Assembly (NCBI RefSeq): GCF_001655005.1
Contig: NZ_LXET01000052.1
Coordinates: 1 to 63,037 of the forward strand
Source: Hafnia paralvei ATCC 29927
GTDB taxonomy: Bacteria; Pseudomonadota; Gammaproteobacteria; Enterobacterales; Enterobacteriaceae
Direction of reading: 5' to 3'
DNA length: 63,037 bases
Part shown: positions 52,075-60,805 of the stretch, one piece after another
Layout: every line of letters begins with the position of its first letter
Position numbering within the stretch: position 1 is the first letter of the stretch
Notes under the pieces: model-generated
What the model saw: the letters and a program-made list of their open reading frames with translations, nothing else
Database searches by the model: none
Told to the model about the DNA's origin: nothing
Made by a program: the position numbers and the translations under genes

Positions 52075-52768
52075 CAGAAAGAAAGTATTACTGCGCACGG
52101 TGCTGGCGGCTGTGCTAGGCACTACGCTGGTCAGCTCAGCCATGGCGGCCTTCACTCTGAACGGAACGCGGTTTATCTATGAAGAGGGGAAAAAGAATAT
52201 CTCCTTTGAGGTGAGCAGCAGTTCTCAGGAGACCTATGGCGGCCAGGTGTGGATTGACAATGTGTCACAGAATAAAGCGGATGTGTTTATGGTTCCATCT
52301 CCGCCGTTCTTTAAGGTGGGGCCTCAAGGGAAACAGATAGTCCGTTTGATGAATGTAAACCCAGCATTACCCTCTGACCGAGAATCCCTGTTTCGCTTGA
52401 ACGTTCAGGAAATTCCGCCAAAGCAAAAGGAGACCGACGGTAGTGTACTGGCGATTGCCATGAACACTCAGGTCAAACTGATTTACCGCCCCAAATCGCT
52501 AACTGATGGGCGCAAAGAGGCGGAAAAACAGCTGACCTTAGTCAGTCGAGACGGGAGCGTATGGATAAAAAACCCGACACCGTATTACTTCGCGGTGACG
52601 AAGGTAAAAAGCCAAGGGAAAGAGGTGAAGCTGAGTAGTGAAGCCCAGCGTGCGCTGGCACAACTTGCGCCTTATTCTGAGGCCAGCACGGGGCACAGTG
52701 GCCTAAACGAGGTCAGTGTGGAGGCGCTTAATGACTGGGGCGGGGCGGTGAGTTATGACGTTAAATAA
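52067..52768 (+). CDS. periplasmic fimbrial chaperone, cluster 2
   Basis: A 233-residue PapD-family chaperone. Signal peptide to AMA (~residue 27), then FTLNGTRFIYEEGKKNISFEV, the signature DRESLFRLNVQEIPP, TQVKLIYRPKSL and NPTPYYFAV. The start is GTG 52067, overlapping the usher stop by 8 bases with CAGGAGA in front. It overlaps the next subunit by 14 bases, indicating tight coupling. Confidence 0.92.
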   Translation: MNNRKKVLLRTVLAAVLGTTLVSSAMAAFTLNGTRFIYEEGKKNISFEVSSSSQETYGGQVWIDNVSQNKADVFMVPSPPFFKVGPQGKQIVRLMNVNPALPSDRESLFRLNVQEIPPKQKETDGSVLAIAMNTQVKLIYRPKSLTDGRKEAEKQLTLVSRDGSVWIKNPTPYYFAVTKVKSQGKEVKLSSEAQRALAQLAPYSEASTGHSGLNEVSVEALNDWGGAVSYDVK

Positions 52769-53279
52769 AGCCGCCTTACTGGTGTTCTCTTCTTCGCTCG
52801 TCCTGCTGATGGCATGGCTGCCATCAGCACGGGCAGCAACATCATCGGCCACGGTGACACTGAAAGCAACGTTCACCGCCCCACCCTGTACGCTGACGGT
52901 GCCACCCACGGTACATCTGGGCAGTCTGCTGAATGGGACGCAGAGTTATAACCCGGTGAAGATAGATATCAATTGCCCGATCCCCACGAATACGGTGATT
53001 TACGGGGAACAGATTGGCAGCGCGATGGTGGGAGGTAACGCCTCACGGATGGAAATGACTGGGCCTGCAGGTGTTACCGGTACACCGGCACAATTCTGGC
53101 TGAGTACGGCGGGGAAAGAGATTGACCTGACTGGGGATGGAGCGACAGATACAACCAAGGGTTTTTGTGCGGGAACGGACAACCGAAGCTGCACACTGAC
53201 GCCATCCACCGTTGTAGTACCGGACACGCCCCGGGGACAGACCACGGCCACCGTGCGGTTCAGCGTGATGTATCCGTGA
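52755..53279 (+). CDS. fimbrial subunit, cluster 2
   Basis: A 174-residue secreted protein with signal peptide to ARA (~residue 27), then SATVTLKATFTAPPCTLTVP with the first Cys and DINC with the second. FCAGTDNRSC gives a second disulfide. It ends ATVRFSVMYP, a chaperone-recognised beta strand. It is likely a minor or tip-proximal subunit. It starts inside the chaperone gene. Confidence 0.82.
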   Translation: MTLNKAALLVFSSSLVLLMAWLPSARAATSSATVTLKATFTAPPCTLTVPPTVHLGSLLNGTQSYNPVKIDINCPIPTNTVIYGEQIGSAMVGGNASRMEMTGPAGVTGTPAQFWLSTAGKEIDLTGDGATDTTKGFCAGTDNRSCTLTPSTVVVPDTPRGQTTATVRFSVMYP

Positions 53280-53311
53280 TGGTGTTTCAAAAGAACTGGG
53301 ACAAGAGAGTA

Positions 53312-53692
53312 ATGAAAAGGAATAAATAGATATGCGGCGCAGTACTAACGTTGCTGATTTTATCTTCTCCAGCAACCCGTGCAGTCTGGACATATGAACG
53401 TACACTGAAAGACGGAAACACCAGTGTCGTTGGGAGAACATTCACTATCGCTGCATCTGGCTCCGGAACATTATGGGTGGGAAATACCACAATCAGTCAA
53501 AACGGGATTACCAAAACAGCCGATTCGCAGTCAGCGAATCTTGCAGCCTATGCGAATGATGATGTAATAAAAAATGCAACGGGAAGCTCTTTCGTAAAAC
53601 GTTTTGTTAACCGAGGGGATAGTGCTCTGAGCCACACTGTCTTCCGCCACGCTGACGTTAAACTGAATGAAAAGACAATTTCGGTCGAGTAA
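53312..53692 (+). pseudogene. secreted fimbrial-cluster protein with an amber codon in the signal peptide
   Basis: From ATG 53312 (AAGAGAG upstream) the frame reads MKRNK, then TAG at 53327-53329, then ICGAVLTLLILSSPATRA, a good signal peptide, and about 100 further residues (VWTYERTLKDG to LNEKTISVE). Without the amber it would be a normal 126-residue exported protein. A TTG at 53351 could restart translation but would truncate the signal peptide. The mature part lacks the pilin cysteine pair, and I cannot name it. A single base change could have made the TAG. Confidence 0.65.
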
Positions 53693-53804
53693 AGATAATA
53701 AAACGAGGGAAAATCAGCAGGTCTCGATATTTTCCTGTTGTAGTCAATTAAATACAAATAATACGTTTTATCCTGCATAATAATTAAAGCCAGAGAATAA
53801 CTAA

Positions 53805-54878
53805 ATGAAAAATACCTTTCAGTCATTTAAAGCATTCAACTTACTGTTATCTGTATTGTCCTGTACAGGGGTATATACAACTTTTTCTGGTGTAGCGAGT
53901 GCTGCTGCAGGCTCGCTGGAGTTTCGATGTGAAGCTCCGATTTCTGATACCATATACAACTGGAACGATGTCTGGTTTCAGGTTAATGGAGCACATGAAA
54001 TACTTCCTAACCGGCAATATATACCGGAAGCCAGTATTATATCCGCAGAATTAAGTGACAGTGATAATGGACAACCATTATCCGGTGGGATTATCACCAC
54101 GTCCCTAACCGACCTGACAGAAAGATATGGTGCGATCGCAAAGCCCTACACTCATGTAACTATTAAAGATGCCATACTGAATGTATATACGAAATGGAAT
54201 CCGATATCACCACCCTATCAAACGATCGATGGTAATAACTTAAGCTTTCAATATTATGGCGGATCAACGATCTTTTTGGTTCCTGGTGCTGGTTATCCAG
54301 AGGGATTAGGCAACGGTAGAATTGAAGTAATGGTACTTTCCAGCGGGCCAGGAAGTCAACCACACTTGGTGGATGTGGCTGATGAATCAGTCCAGATGAA
54401 AAATCTGAAGCTTATTTATAAAATATCATATCAAGGTGGGCTTTTTAAAATACTCAGACAAAATAATTTCAGCTTTAGCCAATGGGTTAGCCCCAACCTA
54501 ACGGTATCATGTTCGCGTGTAGCCACACCGCTGACATTCACGGTCACGAATGAAATCAACTTCGGGAAAGTTTCAGTAGGCTCAAATGGGATAACCCGTC
54601 CACTGGATTTCACGATTACGTCACCAGTCTCCTTTGTTCCCGCAGCGTCAGTTACCTTTAACAGTCCGGAAGCTGCGGCAGATAATCAAAGTGTTGACCT
54701 GGGGGGAGGAAGTATTTATCTGAACCGTAACTCTGATGGAATGGCGGTTGAACTGGGAAAACCGGTTAAAGTTGATAATCTTAATATGCCATTTACCGTG
54801 ACGCTGGATGCCAGAAATGCAAAAATTGATAACTTAGAATCCACGGCAATCATTAACATCCTGCTGCAGCTGGATTGA
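53805..54878 (+). CDS. putative two-domain fimbrial adhesin, cluster 2
   Basis: A 357-residue exported protein with signal peptide up to about ASA (~residue 33). The N-terminal part (LEFRCEAPISDTIYNWNDVW onward) is Tyr/Asn-rich and unlike pilins. The C-terminal domain begins near LTFTVTNEINFGKVSVG and ends ESTAIINILLQLD, with pilin-type spacing. Its architecture fits a tip adhesin. It resembles the protein at 55398 in layout, so the cluster may encode alternative tips. Confidence 0.75.
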   Translation: MKNTFQSFKAFNLLLSVLSCTGVYTTFSGVASAAAGSLEFRCEAPISDTIYNWNDVWFQVNGAHEILPNRQYIPEASIISAELSDSDNGQPLSGGIITTSLTDLTERYGAIAKPYTHVTIKDAILNVYTKWNPISPPYQTIDGNNLSFQYYGGSTIFLVPGAGYPEGLGNGRIEVMVLSSGPGSQPHLVDVADESVQMKNLKLIYKISYQGGLFKILRQNNFSFSQWVSPNLTVSCSRVATPLTFTVTNEINFGKVSVGSNGITRPLDFTITSPVSFVPAASVTFNSPEAAADNQSVDLGGGSIYLNRNSDGMAVELGKPVKVDNLNMPFTVTLDARNAKIDNLESTAIINILLQLD

Positions 54879-54932
54879 TTATTCTTTTTCTGATGCTGGA
54901 CATATTTGATCTGAAAATTCCGAATTAAGGGA

Positions 54933-55255
54933 ATGCAGGCATTGACCATGTCATATCGATTGTTAATATTTTTATTATTTCCATCATTTCCATCATTTAT
55001 GACAACTGTTGACACACTGCATTTTATCGGATCTGTTAATGCGTTTCGACAGCAACCAAACCACCGGCGATAAAATTCTTCTGGGTGGGGGTAAAAGTAT
55101 CAATTCAGGACGCATATGGCCATCCTGTTCCCCTGAATTCAGATGTGCCTATCACCACGGGAGCGAAGGGCAAATACGTGTTTGTGCTCGACTCTACTGG
55201 AGTCATCCCCGGAAACGCTACGACGAATGTCACTGTCACACTCACAGTGAATTGA
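54933..55255 (+). pseudogene. frameshifted fimbrial subunit remnant
   Basis: From ATG 54933 (AAGGGA upstream) the frame gives a signal peptide and VDTLHFIGSVNA, nearly the same opening as the subunit at 56395 (ETLSFIGSVNS), then stops within ten codons. The other end of a subunit, VSIQDAYGHPVPL to NVTVTLTVN, is in another frame and ends at TGA 55253-55255. The reading frames join if one shift occurs around 55040. It is shorter than a full pilin, so a deletion is also possible. I treat it as a decayed subunit gene. Confidence 0.6.
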
Positions 55256-55397
55256 CTCTTTTGTCGCCCGTGTTGACGCTCAACTCACCACTCACCACGG
55301 GCTCTGCTACGTTGTGGGCAGGTCATTTCTACGGAGGAAGACATAAACTTAATATATCCAAAGAAGAATAACATGTTTATTAATAAGGTGGTATTAA

Positions 55398-56339
55398 GTG
55401 CAATATATAAGGTTTTTCCTGATTTCTTTGTGCTCTGTGTCTGTAACTTCATATGCTGATACAGATTTTAACTGCACGCCAGTCTTGGCCGAAATTAAAG
55501 GCTCTGTATATGAAGCTAATGTTTACAGACAGGTAAATATAGGTCCTTACACAAATGAACTGACATTTGTTTCGTCAACTATACCCGGCAGTGCTGACCT
55601 TACTGCGTTGAAAGAAGCAATCAAACTCGCATTTACTTCAAGCAACTGGGTGAAATTTAATGACAATGTTACCTTTTCTGCAATCAATTATGTGCCCGGC
55701 ACCTATACATTCAATGTGGGTTCACATAGTAATTTCAATCTGTTTGTCGCTAATAATCAGGCAAATATAGCCCTCCCCGGCAGTGGGAGTTATGTGATGC
55801 ATTCGTGGACTACCATGAACCTAAACCCAGTAAGAGTGGCACTACCGACGCTACTCAATGGGCAATTTACTGTTCAGGCTAATGGGTTACTGGGCTATTT
55901 TTTTGTTTACCAGGGGCTAGCGACAGAGAGGCGATTTGATATCCCCGTTGCTTATAATTGCACGGCAACTTCATCGCCATCTTTAGTCATCAACCCGACT
56001 GAAATCGATTTTGGCACAGTAAACGCATCTTCGGATACAGCTGCGACAGTAGAACGTACACTTACGGTTACCGTGGCTCAGGCAGGTGTCAGTGGTCAGG
56101 TTGGAATAGAATTTATAAATCCTGATGTTATCGACAGCACGAAAATCCCTATGGGCTCTAGCTATATTGAGATACTCAATCCAACAAACAGCGTTGCGGT
56201 TCGTGTCAGTACAGTTTCGGGACAAAACGGTTTACTGTTAACACGGGATAAAACGGATTTCATCATCAGGTTGCATCCGAAGATAGGGAGCTATGGTCTG
56301 AAGGAGACTACGCTGACTATCAATGTTGTCTGGATTTGA
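55398..56339 (+). CDS. putative fimbrial adhesin or subunit, cluster 2
   Basis: A 313-residue exported protein. The signal peptide MQYIRFFLISLCSVSVTSYA begins at GTG 55398, with AAGGTGG upstream and an in-frame stop just before it. The N-terminal domain starts DTDFNCTPVLAEIKG; the C-terminal domain starts around LVINPTEIDFGTVNASSD and ends TTLTINVVWI. Layout matches the protein at 53805, with weak direct similarity, so it is probably a second tip-type protein. Confidence 0.68.
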   Translation: MQYIRFFLISLCSVSVTSYADTDFNCTPVLAEIKGSVYEANVYRQVNIGPYTNELTFVSSTIPGSADLTALKEAIKLAFTSSNWVKFNDNVTFSAINYVPGTYTFNVGSHSNFNLFVANNQANIALPGSGSYVMHSWTTMNLNPVRVALPTLLNGQFTVQANGLLGYFFVYQGLATERRFDIPVAYNCTATSSPSLVINPTEIDFGTVNASSDTAATVERTLTVTVAQAGVSGQVGIEFINPDVIDSTKIPMGSSYIEILNPTNSVAVRVSTVSGQNGLLLTRDKTDFIIRLHPKIGSYGLKETTLTINVVWI

Positions 56340-56394
56340 TTATAGAATTGAAGGTTATTATTTTAAGTGATTCTTCTGGATTATTAATATTATC

Positions 56395-56931
56395 ATGTTA
56401 TTACTTACACGGATATTAGCATTGTGTTCGTCTTTTTTAGCGCTAAACTCAACTGCTGAAACGCTGAGTTTCATCGGCTCTGTTAATAGCACCACTTGTG
56501 ATGTGAAATTAGAAGTGGGTGGTTCAGCTACTAACGTAGTTAACCTGGGTAGCGTGGGGCTTAATGCCCCACCTGACCCGTCTAATCTTGTTCATTTCAG
56601 CCTCAAACCTGATTTAACTCAGGCTGGATGTGCCGGGCTGACATCTCAAAATACAGTTACAATTTCATGGATGGGGAATTTCAACGTTGATAGTTTCGGT
56701 TTTAAGGGATTACTTGGGGCCCAATCTGGTAATGCAACCGATGCTGCTATTTATTGGACTTACGAGAGAGAGCCTTGGCCGGCCCAGTTTGTTACTCGTG
56801 ATACACCTTTTATAACTATTCCGGGTGATGATTTTCTGAAGATGGGTGCACAATTCAATGTTTTACTCATACCCGGTAGACTGGCAGGGACTTTTCAATC
56901 CGCAGCAGCATACGTGATGAGCTATAACTGA
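56395..56931 (+). CDS. fimbrial subunit, cluster 2 (distal)
   Basis: A 178-residue pilin-like protein with signal peptide to TAE (~residue 21), LSFIGSVNSTTCDVKLEVGG with the first Cys, QAGC with the second, and the end GTFQSAAAYVMSYN. Opening and end follow the major pilin at 48921 (CDI-NGAVSNVIQLGNV, AVAYVVSYQ), so it is a paralogue, perhaps a minor or alternative shaft subunit. Confidence 0.82.
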   Translation: MLLLTRILALCSSFLALNSTAETLSFIGSVNSTTCDVKLEVGGSATNVVNLGSVGLNAPPDPSNLVHFSLKPDLTQAGCAGLTSQNTVTISWMGNFNVDSFGFKGLLGAQSGNATDAAIYWTYEREPWPAQFVTRDTPFITIPGDDFLKMGAQFNVLLIPGRLAGTFQSAAAYVMSYN

Positions 56932-57151
56932 TGTCGCAGATATGACTTTATATTCAGTCTAGGTAAAGCAGGCCGTAGCGAGGGTATATACATTCGTCGC
57001 AGATACAGCCGTCAACGTAATGTGTAGGGCAGAGGCTAGTGGCCAATGGTAAGGTTGATAAACGCTGTGGATACAGGTTTTTTTCAAGTTTCCGGCAGGT
57101 CACGCTGTCTGGTACCGGTCAGGTCAGAGACAGAAAATGAGAACAAAATAA

Positions 57152-57856
57152 ATGTGCGCAAACGATGATAATGAGCACGAAGGGTTTAAACATATTTACC
57201 TCGCACTGCAAGAGAAACGGACGCATATCCAATACACCACTCAGAAAGCACTCAAACTGCAGCGCTATATGCTAAATCTTGCCAGTCATCAAAAGCAGGT
57301 GGGCGAGGATGCTTATCGGGCACTCAATCACCTGTATGTCTATCGTCGACATATTGAGAAAATTCAGGCCTCGCCTGAAACCGCCCCACCGCTCAATATG
57401 AATAAAATGCTATTACTGGCCAATGAGCTTGGTTTCACCGCCGACCGTATCCAAAAAACAACGCTCGACTCGGCTAATGCGATGGCAAGGATCGCGAACA
57501 GTTTCCTGATGACCATTCTTAAGTCACAGCATTACCAGTGGCGAGAGAAAGTGTATCTGTCAGTACTGAGACGCTCAGACAATGTACCTACTGACGATGA
57601 GTTTCACTGTGCTTTAGGGCAATGGTATCACGGGGATGGTCGTCGAGATTTTGGGCATCTACCTGCGTATTCTGCACTGGGTGATGCTCACCGGAAATTA
57701 CATGAAATCAGTGTGCAGTTAGCCAAAGAGGGGTTTAAGTCGATGGATTGGTCAGATATCACACAGCGACTAGATGAGTTTGAATCAGCCAGTCAACAAG
57801 TGATTTATACGATTGATAAACTGGACGAACAAATCCTTGCTTTGTTAGAGCAGTAA
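57152..57856 (+). CDS. free-standing CZB-domain protein
   Basis: A 234-residue soluble, mostly alpha-helical protein. From about residue 126 it carries the chemoreceptor zinc-binding (CZB) pattern: HYQWREKVYLSVL, then FHCALGQWYHGDGRRDFGHL near 150, then GDAHRKLHE near 177. The three His and one Cys match the CZB 3His/1Cys zinc site. CZB domains elsewhere sense zinc or hypochlorous acid when fused to chemoreceptors or diguanylate cyclases. Here there is no output domain, only an N-terminal helical region. It lies between fimbrial cluster 2 and the island. Domain call good; role unknown. Confidence 0.78.
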   Translation: MCANDDNEHEGFKHIYLALQEKRTHIQYTTQKALKLQRYMLNLASHQKQVGEDAYRALNHLYVYRRHIEKIQASPETAPPLNMNKMLLLANELGFTADRIQKTTLDSANAMARIANSFLMTILKSQHYQWREKVYLSVLRRSDNVPTDDEFHCALGQWYHGDGRRDFGHLPAYSALGDAHRKLHEISVQLAKEGFKSMDWSDITQRLDEFESASQQVIYTIDKLDEQILALLEQ

Positions 57857-58545
57857 TCACTCCGGCACAACCTTATGCATCAAAACAAAAAATCCTCTCA
57901 TTGTTAAAAACCCCCAGCCATTTGCAACTGTCTGAGGGCTTTGTGGCTGTTCCATCCAAATATAGAGGCTAATCGCTAATCAAAGTTTCATGCTAATACG
58001 TAATCGAATAAAGCGAGGTATCATGCGAGATAAATGTGAATAACTGAATATCTATCCCATTATGAGGTGTTTTATATTCATCAAAAAATCGATTATGTAT
58101 TTATTACCGAGCAGTATGTTGAAAACATAATAAATTTTTTACGTTGATGGCCTCAGTATAGCGTTAGATGATAGCAATGATCGATTAACATTAAAGTTTG
58201 GCTATCAAAAATCAATATTCACCGCCAAAAGCAGAAATTATGCCCGCAGTCCATTATGAAAGCATGAATGTGTGTTTAATTACCGTTGGTGATATTAACT
58301 ATGTTGAGTGTGAGCTAGAAGAAGAGACTTTTGAAAATGGAGCGGGCGAAGGGGTTAGAACAACCCCGCCAATAACTTGAAAAATATAGAATTTTCAAGT
58401 TATATCTTAACTTATACCCCCAAAGATACCCCCAAAGCACAGAGGCTTTGAATTCAAGTAATTACCTTTGTCGATAAATCAGCAGGAAGCGAGATGATAG
58501 CAAATGGCAGGCATACTCGAAAGCAGCGACACCAGTAGCATCAGA
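57857..58545. other. intergenic junction region before the genomic island
   Basis: AT-rich, no credible gene. A 60-codon open frame from a TTG at 58198 lacks a ribosome site. The sequence changes character near 58400, where two tandem copies of ATACCCCCAAAG occur, and the minus-strand island genes begin at 58546. Confidence 0.45.
58414..58437. repeat. tandem 12-base repeat at the island boundary
   Basis: Two adjacent copies of ATACCCCCAAAG separate the fimbrial/CZB region from the CP4-type genes. No tRNA 3' end is visible; it could mark the recombination junction. Confidence 0.45.
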
Positions 58546-58869
58546 CTAATTACGATTTAATAAACCCAGATCGCGGCGGGCCCTCATGATATCAATATTC
58601 GTGAGATATGGCGTTTGTTCTTGCCAGCTAAACCCTCTGCGATCGATACGAACCAGTTCGTACTTTTCCACTAGAAAGTTAATGGCATTAGCGAGAGTGA
58701 TACCGGCATCGAAATGTTCCTTTATAACGGTTTCATCACTGAACGGCGTATCGTTCAGGGTCAGACCATAGTGTTTTTCCAGTAGCCGTGTAAGAAGCAA
58801 TTGCCAGACTGCAACGGGTGGCAGGCAGGGCTTCGCCGCCCGCGAAATTGTAGCCGGTAGAATTTTCAT
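58546..58869 (-). CDS. cbtA: CbtA/YeeV-family cytoskeleton-targeting toxin
   Basis: A 107-residue toxin of the type IV CbtA/CbeA pair. CbtA is known to inhibit FtsZ and MreB polymerisation. Matching landmarks: VWQLLLTRLLEKHYGLTLND, TPFSDETVIKEHFDAGITLA, NAINFLVEKYELVR. The C-terminus stops at RARRDLGLLNRN, about 17 residues before that of E. coli YeeV; YpjF-like members are similarly short. ATG 58869 matches the family start. It directly follows the antitoxin gene. Confidence 0.92.
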   Translation of the reverse strand: MKILPATISRAAKPCLPPVAVWQLLLTRLLEKHYGLTLNDTPFSDETVIKEHFDAGITLANAINFLVEKYELVRIDRRGFSWQEQTPYLTNIDIMRARRDLGLLNRN

Positions 58870-58889
58870 ATTTGTTCTCGTGAAATTTG

Positions 58890-59207
58890 TTAGCGCTGAG
58901 TGGAATAAACAGCGACGTATACATAGCCACAACTGCCAAGGGTATCGGCTTCGCAGGTAAAACCGTTGTGGTACAGGGTGACGCAGTGGGCGTGGCGAGG
59001 ATTCATTTCACCCGTGCTCAGCATGGATTCCATCCGGCTGATAAAATGCGGAAATGCCACATCCAGCTTAAGACATTCGGCATCACTGAACTTACCTGTG
59101 ATACAGGCCCGGTCAGCCAGGTAGTGCAGCTGGTTGCCCTCCTGCACCAGACGTGTTCCCAGGCGCGGCGTGATATCGCGCTGCAGGCCCCAAATGATGT
59201 TGCTCAT
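58890..59207 (-). CDS. cbeA: CbeA/YeeU-family antitoxin
   Basis: A 105-residue antitoxin that stabilises FtsZ/MreB filaments against CbtA rather than binding the toxin. Landmarks: IWGLQRDITPRLGTRLVQEG, NQLHYLADRACITGKFSD, MLSTGEMNPRHAHCVTLYHNG, and DTLGSCGYVYVAVY. I use ATG 59207; an upstream ATG adds five residues. Confidence 0.92.
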   Translation of the reverse strand: MSNIIWGLQRDITPRLGTRLVQEGNQLHYLADRACITGKFSDAECLKLDVAFPHFISRMESMLSTGEMNPRHAHCVTLYHNGFTCEADTLGSCGYVYVAVYSTQR

Positions 59208-59225
59208 TACAGTTCTCCACAATTG

Positions 59226-59447
59226 TCAGTTCAGGGTGATGCTCATCAGGCAGGCATAAGGCCCGTTGCGGTCCTGGCGGCGTTCGGCGTACACAGCCAG
59301 GACTCCTGTGATATCCGGAACATCCCTGCCGGTGTAATGACAGACGCTACCGTGCCACTGATATTTTCCGGTGCAGTAGCGAAAGATTCGGGACTCAGGA
59401 TGCTGGCGGTATATCGTCATTGCCCGGCGTTTACTGATAATTTTCAT
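59226..59447 (-). CDS. yeeT: YeeT family protein (DUF987)
   Basis: A 73-residue protein matching E. coli YeeT in size and sequence: MKIISKRRAMTIYRQHPESR, FCTGKYxWHG-like YCTGKYQWHGSVCHYTGRDV, and AVYAERRQDRNGPYACLMS. Function unknown; always found between radC/yeeS and the cbeA antitoxin. Confidence 0.9.
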   Translation of the reverse strand: MKIISKRRAMTIYRQHPESRIFRYCTGKYQWHGSVCHYTGRDVPDITGVLAVYAERRQDRNGPYACLMSITLN

Positions 59448-59455
59448 GTAATACC

Positions 59456-59932
59456 TCACAACAGACCGTGTTCTGCGAACGAATAGATTTGCCTGCCACC
59501 AACAATCAGATGGTCAGGAATACGGATATCCACCAGTTGAAGTACCTGAGTCAGTCGCTGCGTGAGGGCTTTGTCAGCCTGGCTGGGTGTCGTCTCGCCG
59601 GAAGGATGGTTATGCACCAGTATCACCGCCGCCGCATTGAAGTGCAGTGCACGTTTGACCACTTCCCGGGGATGGACCTCGGTGCGGTTAATCGTGCCAC
59701 TAAAGAGCGTCTCATGGGCGATAAGCTGGTTCTGATTATCCAGATACAGCACCCGGAACTCTTCCCGCTCAAGTGCGGCCATATGCAGTCGCAACCACTC
59801 CCGAACGGCGTGAGTAGAGGTGAAGGCTACCCCTGGCTCATGCAGGTGCCGCTCCAGAGCCCTGAGCGCCCGCTGAATGAGACGCCGGTCCTGTGGCGTC
59901 ATCTCGCCGGGTAAAAAGGAGAGCTGTTTCAT
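59456..59932 (-). CDS. RadC/YeeS JAB-domain protein
   Basis: A 158-residue RadC-family protein with the metalloprotease-like JAMM core: EEFRVLYLDNQNQLI, TEVHPREVVKRAL, and the metal motif HNHPSGETTPSQAD. Island RadC paralogues lack the N-terminal helix-hairpin-helix of chromosomal RadC. Their function is unresolved. Confidence 0.92.
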   Translation of the reverse strand: MKQLSFLPGEMTPQDRRLIQRALRALERHLHEPGVAFTSTHAVREWLRLHMAALEREEFRVLYLDNQNQLIAHETLFSGTINRTEVHPREVVKRALHFNAAAVILVHNHPSGETTPSQADKALTQRLTQVLQLVDIRIPDHLIVGGRQIYSFAEHGLL

Positions 59933-59947
59933 CCTTTGTTCCTCCGT

Positions 59948-60406
59948 TCAGTCGATGATACGCAGAATGGCGTGAGCTTCAGGATGCTGCAGGGCATAGT
60001 CCCGCAAGCGATAATAGTGTGCGGTCATTGCGTCACACTCTGTGCGACAGGCGTGATGGCTGTATTCAATCATGCAGACCGCGATACCTGCGGCTTCCAC
60101 GCTCATTTCCGCGCCATTGCCGTTCATGCTATTAAACAGATGCCATTTATCGCCACCGTCAGCATCAGGGGCCATAAACGCGCCGCCATTACTGAGCGTG
60201 TAAAAGGACCAGATACCACCGCTGTACTCATCACAAAAGCGCTCCATCCAGGCGAAAATACGCGGTTCCAGCGTTATCCACTGCGGGATAGTGCCAAAGT
60301 ACAGCGGCCAGAAATCGAGACGCTGTTCGTCAGGTACTGGTGTTGCTGTAAGGGCAAATTGAGGTTCATTAGCGGGTACCAATTCGCATTGAGTTTGTGT
60401 CGTCAT
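59948..60406 (-). CDS. KlcA/ArdB-family anti-restriction protein
   Basis: A 152-residue protein with ArdB/KlcA signatures: RLDFWPLYFGTIPQWITLEP, GGIWSFYTLSNGGAFMAP, HLFNSMNGNGAEMSVEAAG, and MIEYSHHACRTECDAM. The family blocks type I restriction indirectly. It is close to E. coli island protein YfjX. Confidence 0.92.
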   Translation of the reverse strand: MTTQTQCELVPANEPQFALTATPVPDEQRLDFWPLYFGTIPQWITLEPRIFAWMERFCDEYSGGIWSFYTLSNGGAFMAPDADGGDKWHLFNSMNGNGAEMSVEAAGIAVCMIEYSHHACRTECDAMTAHYYRLRDYALQHPEAHAILRIID

Positions 60407-60427
60407 GGATTTTCTCCGTCAATAAAA

Positions 60428-60450
60428 ACGCCAGCGACGATGGCTGGCGT
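60428..60450 (-). terminator. terminator downstream of the DUF905 gene
   Basis: ACGCCAGC/GCTGGCGT stem with a 7-base loop; on the minus strand it is followed by TTTTTATT. Confidence 0.8.
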
Positions 60451-60491
60451 ATGGGAAATAAAGGACAGACAGGGATGATGAATGGGTGTGG

Positions 60492-60728
60492 TCAGGAGGA
60501 GGATGCTCTGAGCATGCCTGAGTTGCGGATATAACGGTTAAGCCCTTCACCGGCATCCGGTTCAAAGCACCACGCCCGCCAGATCATTCGACCTTCAGAG
60601 TCACGAACCACCAGGCGGAAGTGTGTGCCCTGGTCGTCTTCAATGCTGATGTTGCGATACCTGCGGGTAACCGCTTCGGCCTGCTGTCGGGTAAAAGGTC
60701 CCGGTGGCAGCATGTGAGATTCAGACAT
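60492..60728 (-). CDS. DUF905 family protein (YkfF-like)
   Basis: A 78-residue protein typical of CP4 islands: LPPGPFTRQQAEAVTRRYRN, DDQGTHFRLVVRDSEGRM, and WRAWCFEPDAGEGLNRYIRN. Function unknown. It is flanked by terminators at both ends, so it is transcribed alone. Confidence 0.9.
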   Translation of the reverse strand: MSESHMLPPGPFTRQQAEAVTRRYRNISIEDDQGTHFRLVVRDSEGRMIWRAWCFEPDAGEGLNRYIRNSGMLRASSS

Positions 60729-60747
60729 TCGATGTACCTTAAAAGCA

Positions 60748-60779
60748 AAAGCCCCTGACGCAGACGCGTCAGGGGCTTT
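60748..60779. terminator. bidirectional terminator in the island
   Basis: AAAGCCCCTGACGC/GCGTCAGGGGCTTT, a perfect 14-bp stem with AGAC loop; the minus strand continues with a T-rich stretch. Confidence 0.9.
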
Positions 60780-60805
60780 GGGAATATGCGGGTGTGGGGA
60801 GATTG

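Noticed and set aside
55009..55371. 120-codon frame in the broken subunit region
   Set aside because: Its product has no signal peptide and mixes frames; the subunit-like ends lie in two other frames.
58198..58380. 60-codon frame near the island junction
   Set aside because: TTG start without ribosome site; no family seen.
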